Shown here: positions 1-7,196 of the stretch, piece after piece
Numbering within the stretch: position 1 is the stretch's first letter
Layout: each line of letters opens with the position of its first letter
Source of the DNA: DAOUMU01 sp034409055
GTDB lineage: Bacteria; Chloroflexota; Anaerolineae; 4572-78; J111
Direction of reading: 5' to 3'
Length of the DNA: 20,371 nucleotides
Assembly: GCA_034409055.1 (NCBI GenBank)
Contig: DAOUMU010000425.1
Location: 1-20,371 of the forward strand
Notes under the pieces: model-generated
The model's database searches: none
What the model saw: only the letters and a program-made list of their open reading frames with translations
Told to the model about the DNA's origin: nothing
Made by a program: the position numbers and the translations under genes

Positions 1-1
1 G

Positions 2-112
2 GCTTACTTGGCCGCCAACGCTCAATGGCTTGGCATCCTTAAACCCAAACGCAAGCGTAAACAACTTTCTTTTGAGTTGGTAAAGAACTTGACAAATCCT
101 GTCCCTGCTTAA
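2..112 (+). CDS. C-terminal 36 aa of a truncated gene, possibly a transposase
   Basis: An open frame enters from the left edge and stops at TAA 110-112, giving 36 residues that include the basic stretch KPKRKRKQ and end NPVPA. The start lies outside the window. The short, Lys/Arg-rich C-terminus and its place at the edge of an accessory region would suit a transposase, but no catalytic motif is visible and I cannot name a family. There is a 77-bp gap to the next gene, which has its own ribosome site, so the two need not be co-transcribed. That the frame is coding is only moderately supported; the transposase call is a guess. Confidence 0.35.
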   Translation, partial: AYLAANAQWLGILKPKRKRKQLSFELVKNLTNPVPA

Positions 113-189
113 CTTGTAACAAATGCGCTTAGGCTGATTCTGCGCAATGCCAGTTTAGTATCGAATAAAGAAAAGAAAGGAGAATAGAC

Positions 190-1155
190 ATGGGTGGATG
201 GCAGTTGCCGCCAGAGAGCGGTCACATGGAACGTCCGAGCGGCGTATACTATCAGACTATGAATATGACTGAAATTAATGCGCGGCTCAAGCAGAATGAT
301 CTGATTATCATTCCCTTAGGTAGCACAGAGTGTCATGGCGCAGGGCAACCACTCGGCGAAGATACTTTTTTGGTGACCCGAATGGCCGAGCAGGTGGCTC
401 TCAAAATGGGCTGTACAGTGGCGGAGCCGGTGTGGTATGCATCCCATCCTTACAGTCATCTGGGAATGCCGGGTACGGTGGTCGTTCCCGAAGATGCCTT
501 TCTGGCCAACCTGCGCGCCCTCATAGCCGGGTTTTGGAACACCGGCTTCCGCAAGCAAATTTTTCTCAACGGTCATGGTCAGGAAGAGGTGATCCCTCTA
601 GCCCTGCATCAGTTTGCCAAGAAATATCAGGTGCCTTGTATCCTGATCTCGCTTCACTGGCCCACCGTGATTCATGACTATCTCAAGGACAAGGCTCACG
701 GCGGTCCATTCGAGACCCCGTTCCAACATGCCTGTGAAGTCGAAGCGTCTTACTCTTTGGCCCTGTTCCCTGAATTCATGCAGATGGACAAGGTTGTGGA
801 CACCAAGCCGGAAGGGTTCCTGCCTCCCGGTCATGTGGACAAAGGCGGCGAGGTGTACCATGCTCCCATCAAGGGGCATGAACATGTTGGTCTTGGTGGT
901 ATTGAAGTGCTCACATATCCCGAAGGCGTGATCGGACGGCCGAGCCTGGGAGATGCCGAGAAAGCCAAGCCTGGCATTGAAGCCCTTATGGACTATATGT
1001 GTAAGCTGATCGACGACATCATGACCCGTTTCCCGGCCGGACAGCTTCCACCGGTCGACAAGATGACCATGCGCGACCCAAAAGAAATCGAAGATCTGCT
1101 CAAAGGGCCGCTAAACGGTGGTAAGCATCTGTACACAATTGGTTACCCTCCTTGA
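190..1155 (+). CDS. Creatininase-family metal-dependent hydrolase
   Basis: This 321-aa protein is a creatininase-family amidohydrolase-like enzyme, expected to be cytoplasmic and to bind two divalent metals. Visible family motifs are PLGSTECHG (Glu47, His49), the Asp of GEDT (Asp58), SHLGMPGT, NGHG (His129), and HACEVEAS (His180, Glu183, Glu185). These match the Glu-His-Asp-His-Glu ligand set of the family. The usual NGHGGN is NGHGQEE here. The N-terminus and these variations resemble members annotated as 3-dehydro-scyllo-inosose hydrolase (inositol catabolism) more than true creatininase, but that is recollection rather than proof. The ATG at 190 has AAAGGAGA about 6 bp upstream. A strong hairpin terminator follows, so it is probably its own transcription unit. 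Family confidence is high, substrate confidence low. Confidence 0.9.
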   Translation: MGGWQLPPESGHMERPSGVYYQTMNMTEINARLKQNDLIIIPLGSTECHGAGQPLGEDTFLVTRMAEQVALKMGCTVAEPVWYASHPYSHLGMPGTVVVPEDAFLANLRALIAGFWNTGFRKQIFLNGHGQEEVIPLALHQFAKKYQVPCILISLHWPTVIHDYLKDKAHGGPFETPFQHACEVEASYSLALFPEFMQMDKVVDTKPEGFLPPGHVDKGGEVYHAPIKGHEHVGLGGIEVLTYPEGVIGRPSLGDAEKAKPGIEALMDYMCKLIDDIMTRFPAGQLPPVDKMTMRDPKEIEDLLKGPLNGGKHLYTIGYPP

Positions 1156-1169
1156 TCAGCTTGGTCGTA

Positions 1170-1217
1170 TGTGCAAGAGGCGCCCTGGTTCGAGCAGCGC
1201 CTCTTGCACAACGTTTT
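1170..1217 (+). terminator. Hairpin terminator after the creatininase-family gene
   Basis: A perfect 14-bp inverted repeat (TGTGCAAGAGGCGC at 1170-1183 with GCGCCTCTTGCACA at 1197-1210) encloses a 13-nt loop and is followed by ACGTTTT. It lies 15 bp past the stop codon of the upstream gene and about 85 bp before the next start. This fits an intrinsic terminator, though the T-run is short and set back 3 nt. Confidence 0.7.
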
Positions 1218-1301
1218 AATGATGAAGCGCTTTTGCCAGGTGAACCTGATTCGCGCCATTTCGCTTAGATTTACTGTTGAAGAAGATTGATTGGAGGAAC
1301 G

Positions 1302-3014
1302 ATGAAGCTGCTCCGTGTAGACATGAGCCAATTTCAAGTCCGGTGGGAACCGGTACCCGATATTTATGAAAATCTGGGCGGCCGGGGCCTCATAGCCAAA
1401 CTACTTCTCGAAGAAATCCCCCCCGAATGCGATGCGCTGGGTCCCCACAACAAATTGATCTTTGCGCCTGGCCTGTTAGCCGGCGCAGGGGTGACAACTG
1501 CCGGGCGTTTGTCTATTGGAGCCAAGAGTCCGTTGACAGGCGGCGTCAAGGAAGCGAATGCCGGCGGCACGGCCGGAGATACCCTGGGCAAGCTAGGCAT
1601 CAAAGCCGTGGTGATCGAGGGCCAGCCCAAGAACCAGGAGTTATACATTCTGCATATCACCAACGACTCGGCAGAGTTTCTACCTGCCGACAATTTGCGT
1701 GGCCTGGGTACTTATGCCACCGCGGATCGACTCCAGGAGCAGTATGGGGCGGAGTATACTGTGGTTTCCATCGGTCAAGCGGGCGAGTACCTTTTGACCG
1801 GGGCCAGCATAGCCTGCACCGGCTCTGGCGACCAGCGCAGCAACCACGCCGCCCGTGGCGGCCTGGGTGCTGTTATGGGGAGCAAAGGGCTTAAAGCCAT
1901 TGTCATCGACAAGGCAGCGGCCCAATCGGTTTCGTTTGCAGACTCTGAACTTTTCCGGACCGCCTCCAAACGGTTTGCCGGAGAGATTATTGCCAACCCC
2001 AAGTTAGGACCTAAAGGCGGCACCCATACTTATGGAACAGCCGCGATTACGGGGGCCGTCAACGAGATGGGCTCCCTGCCCACCCGGAATTTCAGCACGG
2101 GCAACTTTGAAGAAGCAACCAGTCTCCGGGGTGAGCATGTGCGGGAGGTTGTTTTGGCTCGCGGCGGCCAGATGGGGGCGCGGTGTATGCCCGGTTGTGT
2201 GATTGGCTGCCGGCATAACTATGTAGATGAATCAGGTAAGCCCGTTGTCGCCACAATGCAGTATGAGACGATTGCTTTGGTCGGCTCCAACCTTGGACTT
2301 GACAACCTGGATGACGTGGCCCAACTCAATTATATGTGTAACGATTTTGGCCTCGATACCATCGAAACCGGCGCGGCCCTGGGCGTCGCTATCGAGGCAG
2401 GCCTGGCTGAATTTGGCGATTTCGAAGGCATCACCGGTTTATTGAAACAGGTGGGCGCCGGAACCGTATTAGGCAGACTCATCGGTAGTGGGGCAGTAGC
2501 CACCGGTCGTGTGCTGGGAATTCGCCGGGTGCCGGCTGTTCTCGGCCAGGCTATGCCGGGTTACGATCCTCGCAGCCTGAAAGGCAATGGCGTGACCTAT
2601 GCCACCTCGCCGCAGGGCGCAGACCATACGGCTGGCAATGCCTTTGGCGCCCGTAATCAGGTCAATCCTTTGGGCGTTGAAGGCCAGAAAGAACTTTCTC
2701 TGAAATTGCAAATCATCTCAGCCATGCTCGATAGCACCGGCTTGTGTTTGTTTGCCCGCCCGCCGGTGATCGCAGACCCGCAGCTTATGGTGGATATGAT
2801 CAATGGGATCTATGGTTGGGGTTGGACCAGCGAGGACCTGGACCGCTCCAACCGTGATGTGTTGCGAACCGAGCTTGAGTTCAATCGGCGCGCCGGCATT
2901 ACGGCCTCGGATTACCGCATTCCCGAGTACATGCGCGAGGAACCGCTGGCGCCACATAACGTCACTTTTGATGTGCCGGATTCCGAGCTTGATGCTGTTT
3001 TCGATACTTTATAG
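1302..3014 (+). CDS. Aldehyde:ferredoxin oxidoreductase-family tungsto/molybdo enzyme
   Basis: The 570-aa product is a full-length member of the AOR family, which oxidises aldehydes or related substrates using a bis-pterin W/Mo cofactor and one [4Fe-4S] cluster, passing electrons to ferredoxin. The N-terminal AOR domain is clear (GGRGLIAKLL, then GPLL-like and GRLSIGAKSPLTGG, then AGDTLGKLGIKAVVIEG). The cluster cysteines are Cys295, Cys299, Cys303 (RCMPGCVIGC) and Cys482 in the context DSTGLCLF. The first spacing is C-x3-C rather than the C-x2-C of the Pyrococcus enzyme; I believe related proteins share this. An in-frame TTG lies at 1287, but GGAGG at 1293-1297 selects the ATG at 1302. The MoaD-like gene begins 9 bp after its stop. 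The substrate cannot be read from sequence. Confidence 0.93.
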   Translation: MKLLRVDMSQFQVRWEPVPDIYENLGGRGLIAKLLLEEIPPECDALGPHNKLIFAPGLLAGAGVTTAGRLSIGAKSPLTGGVKEANAGGTAGDTLGKLGIKAVVIEGQPKNQELYILHITNDSAEFLPADNLRGLGTYATADRLQEQYGAEYTVVSIGQAGEYLLTGASIACTGSGDQRSNHAARGGLGAVMGSKGLKAIVIDKAAAQSVSFADSELFRTASKRFAGEIIANPKLGPKGGTHTYGTAAITGAVNEMGSLPTRNFSTGNFEEATSLRGEHVREVVLARGGQMGARCMPGCVIGCRHNYVDESGKPVVATMQYETIALVGSNLGLDNLDDVAQLNYMCNDFGLDTIETGAALGVAIEAGLAEFGDFEGITGLLKQVGAGTVLGRLIGSGAVATGRVLGIRRVPAVLGQAMPGYDPRSLKGNGVTYATSPQGADHTAGNAFGARNQVNPLGVEGQKELSLKLQIISAMLDSTGLCLFARPPVIADPQLMVDMINGIYGWGWTSEDLDRSNRDVLRTELEFNRRAGITASDYRIPEYMREEPLAPHNVTFDVPDSELDAVFDTL

Positions 3015-3023
3015 AGGTGATTT

Positions 3024-3248
3024 TTGGCTGTAGATGTTGAGTTGTTCGGGCAACTCTCACCTGACATACCGCGACGCCTAAACTTGAGCCTGAAACGCTC
3101 GATGACGGTCAATGAAGTAGCAATCCTGTTGGGCGTGGACCCGAAAGAAGTTGGGCTGGTCGTCATCAATGGCGTCGTGAGCCAGATGCAAGATACTGTA
3201 CCGCCTGACTGCCGGTTGTGCTTCTTTCCGCCTATGTCTGGGGGGTAA
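3024..3248 (+). CDS. MoaD/ThiS-like ubiquitin-fold sulfur carrier
   Basis: A 74-aa protein of the MoaD/ThiS beta-grasp type. It has the usual size, the internal pattern ending VVINGVVSQ...DTVPPDCRLCFFPPMSGG, and the terminal Gly-Gly that is activated and thiocarboxylated in the family. MoaD proteins give sulfur to molybdopterin; paralogues beside AOR genes are common and are thought to serve the tungstopterin of that enzyme. The start is TTG at 3024, with GAGGTGA at 3014-3020 just ahead, overlapping the AOR stop codon, so translation is probably coupled. No better ATG or GTG is in frame. No MoaE or other cofactor gene is in the window. Confidence 0.82.
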   Translation: MAVDVELFGQLSPDIPRRLNLSLKRSMTVNEVAILLGVDPKEVGLVVINGVVSQMQDTVPPDCRLCFFPPMSGG

Positions 3249-3802
3249 TTGGTTTTGTAACCACTGGCATTGATTAAATTGAAACCTGCAAGTTCCAACA
3301 AGTAGATACTCCTCATTACCTTTTTACCCGGCAGGTTTGTCTGGGAAAAAATTCAAGAAGCGCTGACTACTCGCGGTAGTTGTTGGCCTCCCTGGCCAGA
3401 AGAGTTTTTTCGGAAAGTAAATAAAAAATGGAGATACCGCCAAACCGCCAAGTGAGTCGGTATCTCCCTGGATTGACAAAGTACTTAGGACACGCCCAAT
3501 GTATTCTACTAAGCATAGCCCTATGTCTCTGTCTTTTTACATTATACACCTGTCAACGCAATTTGCGAAAAATGTATTTTGGCAGACACGTTTGGGGGTG
3601 AATTGTAAAAGCTTTGATTGTCCTTCGTTGTTTTGTCCTCCCTAAAACCTTCTCCGGGCTTTTCCGAGAAAGCCTAGAGCTTAGAAATGAAAGGAGGGTT
3701 GCCTATGGTGTAGCGCCTTAATTATGCCTTACGTAGTAGTTGTGCAAGCGAGGCTTGCGTTTTGGAGATGATTTTCTAGCAGAATATATAGGAGGATTAG
3801 CT
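3249..3802. other. Gene-free leader with several inverted repeats
   Basis: There is no convincing gene in these 554 bases. They hold an 8-bp inverted repeat with a long loop (AAACCTGC 3282-3289 and GCAGGTTT 3331-3338), which is a weak candidate for ending the AOR-MoaD unit. A perfect 10-bp inverted repeat (3430-3439 with 3458-3467) and CGGAAAG-type repeat arms (listed separately) are also present. A GGAGG at 3791-3795 serves the next gene. A 60-codon minus-strand frame here has no recognisable motif and overlaps the repeats. Confidence 0.6.
3401..3674. repeat. Candidate degenerate MITE-like element or structured leader
   Basis: The left arm at 3401-3422 (AGAGTTTTTTCGGAAAG then TAAAT) and the right arm at 3657-3674 (GGCTTTTCCGAGAAAGCC, itself a 6-bp stem hairpin) are imperfect inverted copies of each other; the right arm's complement contains TCTCGGAAAA. 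The left arm shares the exact 12-mer CGGAAAGTAAAT with 10934-10945. Between the arms lies a perfect hairpin, GGAGATACCG (3430-3439) with CGGTATCTCC (3458-3467). No target duplication could be seen. The boundaries are tentative. Confidence 0.4.
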
Positions 3803-5182
3803 ATGAGAGCTAGACTAACAGTCGTAATGGTGATGATGCTTTTGATGAGCGCGCTGGTGATCGGTTGTGGCGCGCAGCCAACACCCGAGACAATTGTTGA
3901 AAAGGTTATTGAAACCGTAATTGTGGAAAAAGAGGGTGAGACGATTGTCGAAACGGTAGTGGTTGAGAAAGAGGTTGAGAAAGAGGTTGAAGTTGTGGTT
4001 ACGGCCACGCCTGAGGAAGAGGCAATGGCGGAGGAACTGCCGCCGGCACCGGAGTATATCGAGTTCGGTGGATCGATTCCCCTCACAGGGAAATACGGCG
4101 CCCTTGGTAATATGGTGTTGCCGGGATACGAATACGCTGTGGCCGATATCAACGCAGACGGGGGCGTGTTTGTTGAAGAGTATGGCACGAAGATCCCCAT
4201 ACGTTTAACCGTCTACGACGATGAGTCCGACCCCACCAAGGCCGTGAGTAAACTCGAGACTCTCTACTCTGAACAAAACGTGACGATCTACCTGGGCGGC
4301 GCCGGCAGCGACATGCATGCGGCGACCGCGGCCATCGCGGAAAAGAACCAGGTGCCCTATTTTGGTGTGGCCTTTGCCCTGTGGCAGATTCACCAACAGG
4401 GCTACCAGTACCTGTTCTCGCCGTTCCCCAAGTCGCCGAACCAGGCCAAAGACGTATACGAGATCCTCAACGCGAGCATCCCCGAAGGTGAAAGACCGAC
4501 CAAAGTGGCTATCTTCCAGGAGACCACCGACTGGGGTATCGAGTTGGGCGGCCTGTGGGCTGAGAACGCCCCCAAATATGGGTATGAAGTGGTGGTCCAC
4601 GAGGAGTATGCCCCGAGAACCGAAGATCTTTCGAGCATGATCCTCAAGGCCAAGGATGCGGGAGCAGAGACCCTGCTCGCCCTGCCCAATCCCCCGGACG
4701 GCATAGCCATGTTCAAACAAATGAATGAACTTGGCTGGGCGCCAAAATTCAGCCTGGTCATCAGAGCGCCGGAAGGGGTGACCTGGGGTGAAACCATGGG
4801 CACGGCCGGCGACTATGTCACCATCTTCCCCGGCTGGCATAATGCGGAGAAGTTCCCTGGGGTAGCCGAGCTGAACGAGAAGTACCAGGCTGACTACGGC
4901 CGGCCGGCCGATTTGCTGACCGGACCGGCTTATGCCTGTGTGCAAATCGCGGCTGATGCTATCGAGAGAGCGGGCACTCTGGATCGGGCTGCGATTCGGG
5001 ACGCCATTGTCGCCACCGATATGACGACGGTGGTTGGCCCGGTGACCTTCAACCCGGATGGCACAGGCAACGTCTTGAATCCGCTCATTCAATGGCAGAA
5101 AGGCAAGCTGGAGCTGGTGTGGCCTCCGGAGCAGGCTTCGGCCGAGTTCCTCTACCCGGCTCCTCCATACGATCAAAGATAG
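3803..5182 (+). CDS. ABC transporter substrate-binding lipoprotein, branched-chain amino acid (LivK) type
   Basis: The 459-aa product starts with a lipoprotein signal (MRARL, a hydrophobic stretch, lipobox LVIGC with Cys22), so it should be anchored outside the membrane. Residues about 28-70 form a Val/Glu/Lys/Thr-rich linker ending in TATPEEE, typical of Chloroflexota binding proteins. The rest is a type I periplasmic-binding fold (Peripla_BP_6): FGGSIPLTGKYGALG, YDDESDPTKAVSKLETL, YLGGAGSDMHAATAA, then the two-lobe pattern to the C-terminus. Relatives bind amino acids, amides, short acids or aromatics for LivHMGF-type importers. No permease or ATPase gene is adjacent, so it is an orphan here. 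The ATG at 3803 is chosen for its GGAGG at 3791-3795 and for the signal peptide; an upstream TTG at 3740 would hide the signal. The ligand is unknown; an aromatic acid or ester product is possible from context. Confidence 0.92.
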   Translation: MRARLTVVMVMMLLMSALVIGCGAQPTPETIVEKVIETVIVEKEGETIVETVVVEKEVEKEVEVVVTATPEEEAMAEELPPAPEYIEFGGSIPLTGKYGALGNMVLPGYEYAVADINADGGVFVEEYGTKIPIRLTVYDDESDPTKAVSKLETLYSEQNVTIYLGGAGSDMHAATAAIAEKNQVPYFGVAFALWQIHQQGYQYLFSPFPKSPNQAKDVYEILNASIPEGERPTKVAIFQETTDWGIELGGLWAENAPKYGYEVVVHEEYAPRTEDLSSMILKAKDAGAETLLALPNPPDGIAMFKQMNELGWAPKFSLVIRAPEGVTWGETMGTAGDYVTIFPGWHNAEKFPGVAELNEKYQADYGRPADLLTGPAYACVQIAADAIERAGTLDRAAIRDAIVATDMTTVVGPVTFNPDGTGNVLNPLIQWQKGKLELVWPPEQASAEFLYPAPPYDQR

Positions 5183-5199
5183 TAGGATAGAGGTTCCTA

Positions 5200-5286
5200 C
5201 CCCGGGAAATTAGTAATTAGACTATGGCGATGGCTATCATCCTCCTCATCTACTTTGAAATCAATAGCCATCGCCATATCCCCGGG
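5200..5286. repeat. Long perfect hairpin after the binding-protein gene
   Basis: TATGGCGATGGCTAT (5223-5237) and its exact reverse complement (5264-5278) form a 15-bp stem with a 26-nt loop. The hairpin is flanked by two copies of CCCCGGG (5200-5206 and 5280-5286), whose CCCGGG core is itself palindromic. It lies between the binding-protein stop and the RdhA-like start. There is no T-run, so it may be an mRNA 3'-end stabiliser, an attenuator or a repetitive palindrome rather than a simple terminator. Confidence 0.75.
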
Positions 5287-5344
5287 ATGCATCAATTACG
5301 AAAATCGTCTGGCATGGATGAAAAATCGGGAAAAAAGAGGCGCC

Positions 5345-6487
5345 GTGGACAATAAAGAACAGTTAGGGCCTTTCCCTATGGCTCGCATCAAGCATGTGGA
5401 CAAACCCACCACTGTCATTACTGATGCTGTCCAGCGGATCGATTTACGCAACACAGCCTATGGTCTTGCCGCCCGTGGTGAATATGGCCCGGCAGTCCAA
5501 AAGGGTGTGCAAAGAAGCCTGCCCGGCAAATACCCCCTGTCTGCGGCGCAAAAAGATGTAATTGACCATATCGCCCTGATAAAATCCAATGCGGTCGCCA
5601 CAGAGATTGCGCCAATTTCTCAAGACCCACAAGTTCTTACCCACCACATCAAAGCCGCCGGCTATTTCTTGAAAGCTGATGTTATGGGCACCTGCCAGGT
5701 GCCAGAATCTGCTTATTATAGCTATGACAAACAAGGAAACCCAATTGACATCGAGTACGAAAATGCCGTTGTCATTGTGATGCGCAAAGAATGGAAGGCG
5801 GTACATGCCTCCACAGGCTCTGACTGGATGGGCGACCCCATCAGCTTCCAGGCCTATCAGCACCTGGGTATGGTCACCGAGACAATCGCCAATTATATCA
5901 GACGGTTGGGCTGGGCTGCTTCTGCCCAGTATGGACCCTCATTTGCTAACAAATATTCCGTATTATTGCCGCCGCTATTGCTCGCCGCAGGCATAGGGGA
6001 GGTAAGCCGGATCGGGATTATCCTGAACCCATACCTTGGACCTGGGTTCAAAGCCGCCGCTGTCCTGACCAATATGCCCCTAATTCCGGACAAACCGATT
6101 GATTTTGGCCTGCAAAGCTTCTGCCAGAACTGCAAAATATGCGCGCAGAACTGTCCCAGTAAAGCCATCTCAATGGGGGATAAGGTGATGTACAACGGTT
6201 ACGAGACCTGGAAGCTGAATACGAAACGCTGCGCCAGTTTCAACTTTTTGAACAAGAAAGGCACCATGTGCAACCGCTGCGTCAAGAGCTGTCCCTGGTC
6301 CAATCCGCCAACCTGGTCGCACAACCTGGTCCGGGGGATGGTTACACGTTCCCACCTGGCTCAGCTTATTGCTATCAGAGCCGCTATTCTTCTTGAGCCG
6401 GGCAAAGACTTCCCTGATGAAAAGTGGTGGTTTGATATGGAATACGTTGACAATGTTATCAAGATGCGGAGCAATGGTCATGAATAA
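5345..6487 (+). CDS. Reductive dehalogenase-like corrinoid/iron-sulfur protein, cytoplasmic type
   Basis: The product (380 aa from GTG 5345) has the C-terminal layout of reductive dehalogenase catalytic subunits (RdhA): a core with GIGEVSRIG, TNMPLIPDKPIDFG, then two [4Fe-4S] motifs, Cys260-x2-Cys263-x2-Cys266-x3-Cys270-Pro and Cys296-x12-Cys309-x2-Cys312-x3-Cys316-Pro, joined by a GYETWKL segment. Family members use base-off cobalamin. QueG (epoxyqueuosine reductase) shares the fold, but the DKPIDFG and GYETWKL segments favour RdhA. There is no Tat signal, no RdhB anchor gene and no fused flavin reductase domain, so it is probably cytoplasmic and needs a separate electron donor. Starts at TTG 5255 (inside the hairpin) and ATG 5318 lack ribosome sites; GTG 5345 has AAGAGG at 5335-5340. 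It overlaps galB by 8 bp. True dehalogenation is unproven. Confidence 0.85.
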   Translation: MDNKEQLGPFPMARIKHVDKPTTVITDAVQRIDLRNTAYGLAARGEYGPAVQKGVQRSLPGKYPLSAAQKDVIDHIALIKSNAVATEIAPISQDPQVLTHHIKAAGYFLKADVMGTCQVPESAYYSYDKQGNPIDIEYENAVVIVMRKEWKAVHASTGSDWMGDPISFQAYQHLGMVTETIANYIRRLGWAASAQYGPSFANKYSVLLPPLLLAAGIGEVSRIGIILNPYLGPGFKAAAVLTNMPLIPDKPIDFGLQSFCQNCKICAQNCPSKAISMGDKVMYNGYETWKLNTKRCASFNFLNKKGTMCNRCVKSCPWSNPPTWSHNLVRGMVTRSHLAQLIAIRAAILLEPGKDFPDEKWWFDMEYVDNVIKMRSNGHE

Positions 6488-7196
6488 AAAGAACCTGCTG
6501 GTCATCGGAGCGCACTCGGCCGATTTTGTTTGGAGAGCGGCCGGCACGATTGCTGTAACAACGTCTCAGGGCGGCAGCGCGACCGTCATTGCGCTTTCTT
6601 ATGGAGAAAACGGCGAATCCGGCAACCTCTGGAAAGAGCCGAATCAAACCGTTGAAAATGTCAAGCGTGTTCGACATGAAGAAGCGTCCACAGCCGCCTC
6701 GGCTGTTGGGGCGACCTTCCGTTGCCTTGATCTGGGCGACTATCCGCTGAATATCAGCAACGCGGCGATGGAGCAGTTGGTTGAACTGTTCCGCGAAATT
6801 CAACCTCACCTTGTTTTGACTCATACCCCTGTTGACCCTTTTAATCCCGATCATCCTGTTGCCTGCCAGGCCGTCCAAAAGGCTCGCCTGTTGGCGTCCG
6901 GGGCAGGTGTATCCAGCGCCTTCAAACGGATCACCCCGCCCGACTTGTACTTCTTTGAACCGCATCAACCTGAACTTTGTGACTTCAAACCCAATACTTT
7001 TGTTGACATCACCCCGGTCATGGATCAAAAAATCAAGGCGATGGCAGCCATGGGCGCGCAAAGTTACCTGCAAAGCTATTACACCGAGCTGGCCTCGCGG
7101 CGAGGCAATCACGCCCGGCGCATCTCTGGCAAGGAAAAGATCAGGTATGCCGAAGCCTTGCAGCGCGTGCTGCCCTGGGTAGTGGAGGGCCTATGA
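6480..7196 (+). CDS. galB: PIG-L/LmbE-family protein, likely 4-oxalomesaconate hydratase
   Basis: The 238-aa product belongs to the PIG-L (LmbE) zinc family. The usual HPDDE motif is replaced by His12-Ser-Ala-Asp15-Phe (VIGAHSADFVWRAAGTIA), the form I associate with GalB, the 4-oxalomesaconate hydratase of gallate and protocatechuate meta-cleavage. GENGES and the second metal-binding segment TPVDPFNPDHP are also present. GalB hydrates 4-oxalomesaconate to 4-carboxy-4-hydroxy-2-oxoadipate, the substrate of the aldolase encoded next, which strongly supports the call. ATG 6480 has GGAG at 6468-6471 with good spacing; ATG 6474 is too close to it. It starts inside the RdhA-like gene and its stop overlaps the aldolase start by 4 bp, so the three are translationally coupled. 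Confidence 0.8.
   Translation: MNKKNLLVIGAHSADFVWRAAGTIAVTTSQGGSATVIALSYGENGESGNLWKEPNQTVENVKRVRHEEASTAASAVGATFRCLDLGDYPLNISNAAMEQLVELFREIQPHLVLTHTPVDPFNPDHPVACQAVQKARLLASGAGVSSAFKRITPPDLYFFEPHQPELCDFKPNTFVDITPVMDQKIKAMAAMGAQSYLQSYYTELASRRGNHARRISGKEKIRYAEALQRVLPWVVEGL

Noticed and set aside
190..1155. True creatininase (creatine metabolism)
   Set aside because: Only the family motifs match; the NGHG context differs and no creatinase or sarcosine gene is near.
3473..3505. TTGACA with a following TATTCT as a promoter
   Set aside because: The spacing is about 21 bp and the -10 match is poor; not strong enough to list.
3367..3549. 60-codon minus-strand frame
   Set aside because: It overlaps the inverted-repeat arms and the 10-bp hairpin, lacks a ribosome site and shows no motif.
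4205..5176. Long minus-strand open frame (323 codons)
   Set aside because: It lies entirely opposite the well-supported binding-protein gene, has no recognisable motif and is a by-product of GC-rich codon use.
5255..5344. Upstream TTG/ATG starts for the RdhA-like gene
   Set aside because: The first 24 bases of this extension fall inside the right arm of the hairpin, and neither TTG 5255 nor ATG 5318 has a ribosome site. GTG 5345 does.
5345..6487. QueG (epoxyqueuosine reductase) as the identity of the corrinoid Fe-S protein
   Set aside because: QueG shares the two [4Fe-4S] motifs, but the DKPIDFG segment, the GYETWKL linker and the catabolic operon fit RdhA-like proteins better. Kept as the main alternative.
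6459..7112. Minus-strand open frame of 217 codons
   Set aside because: Antisense shadow of galB, with no motif.
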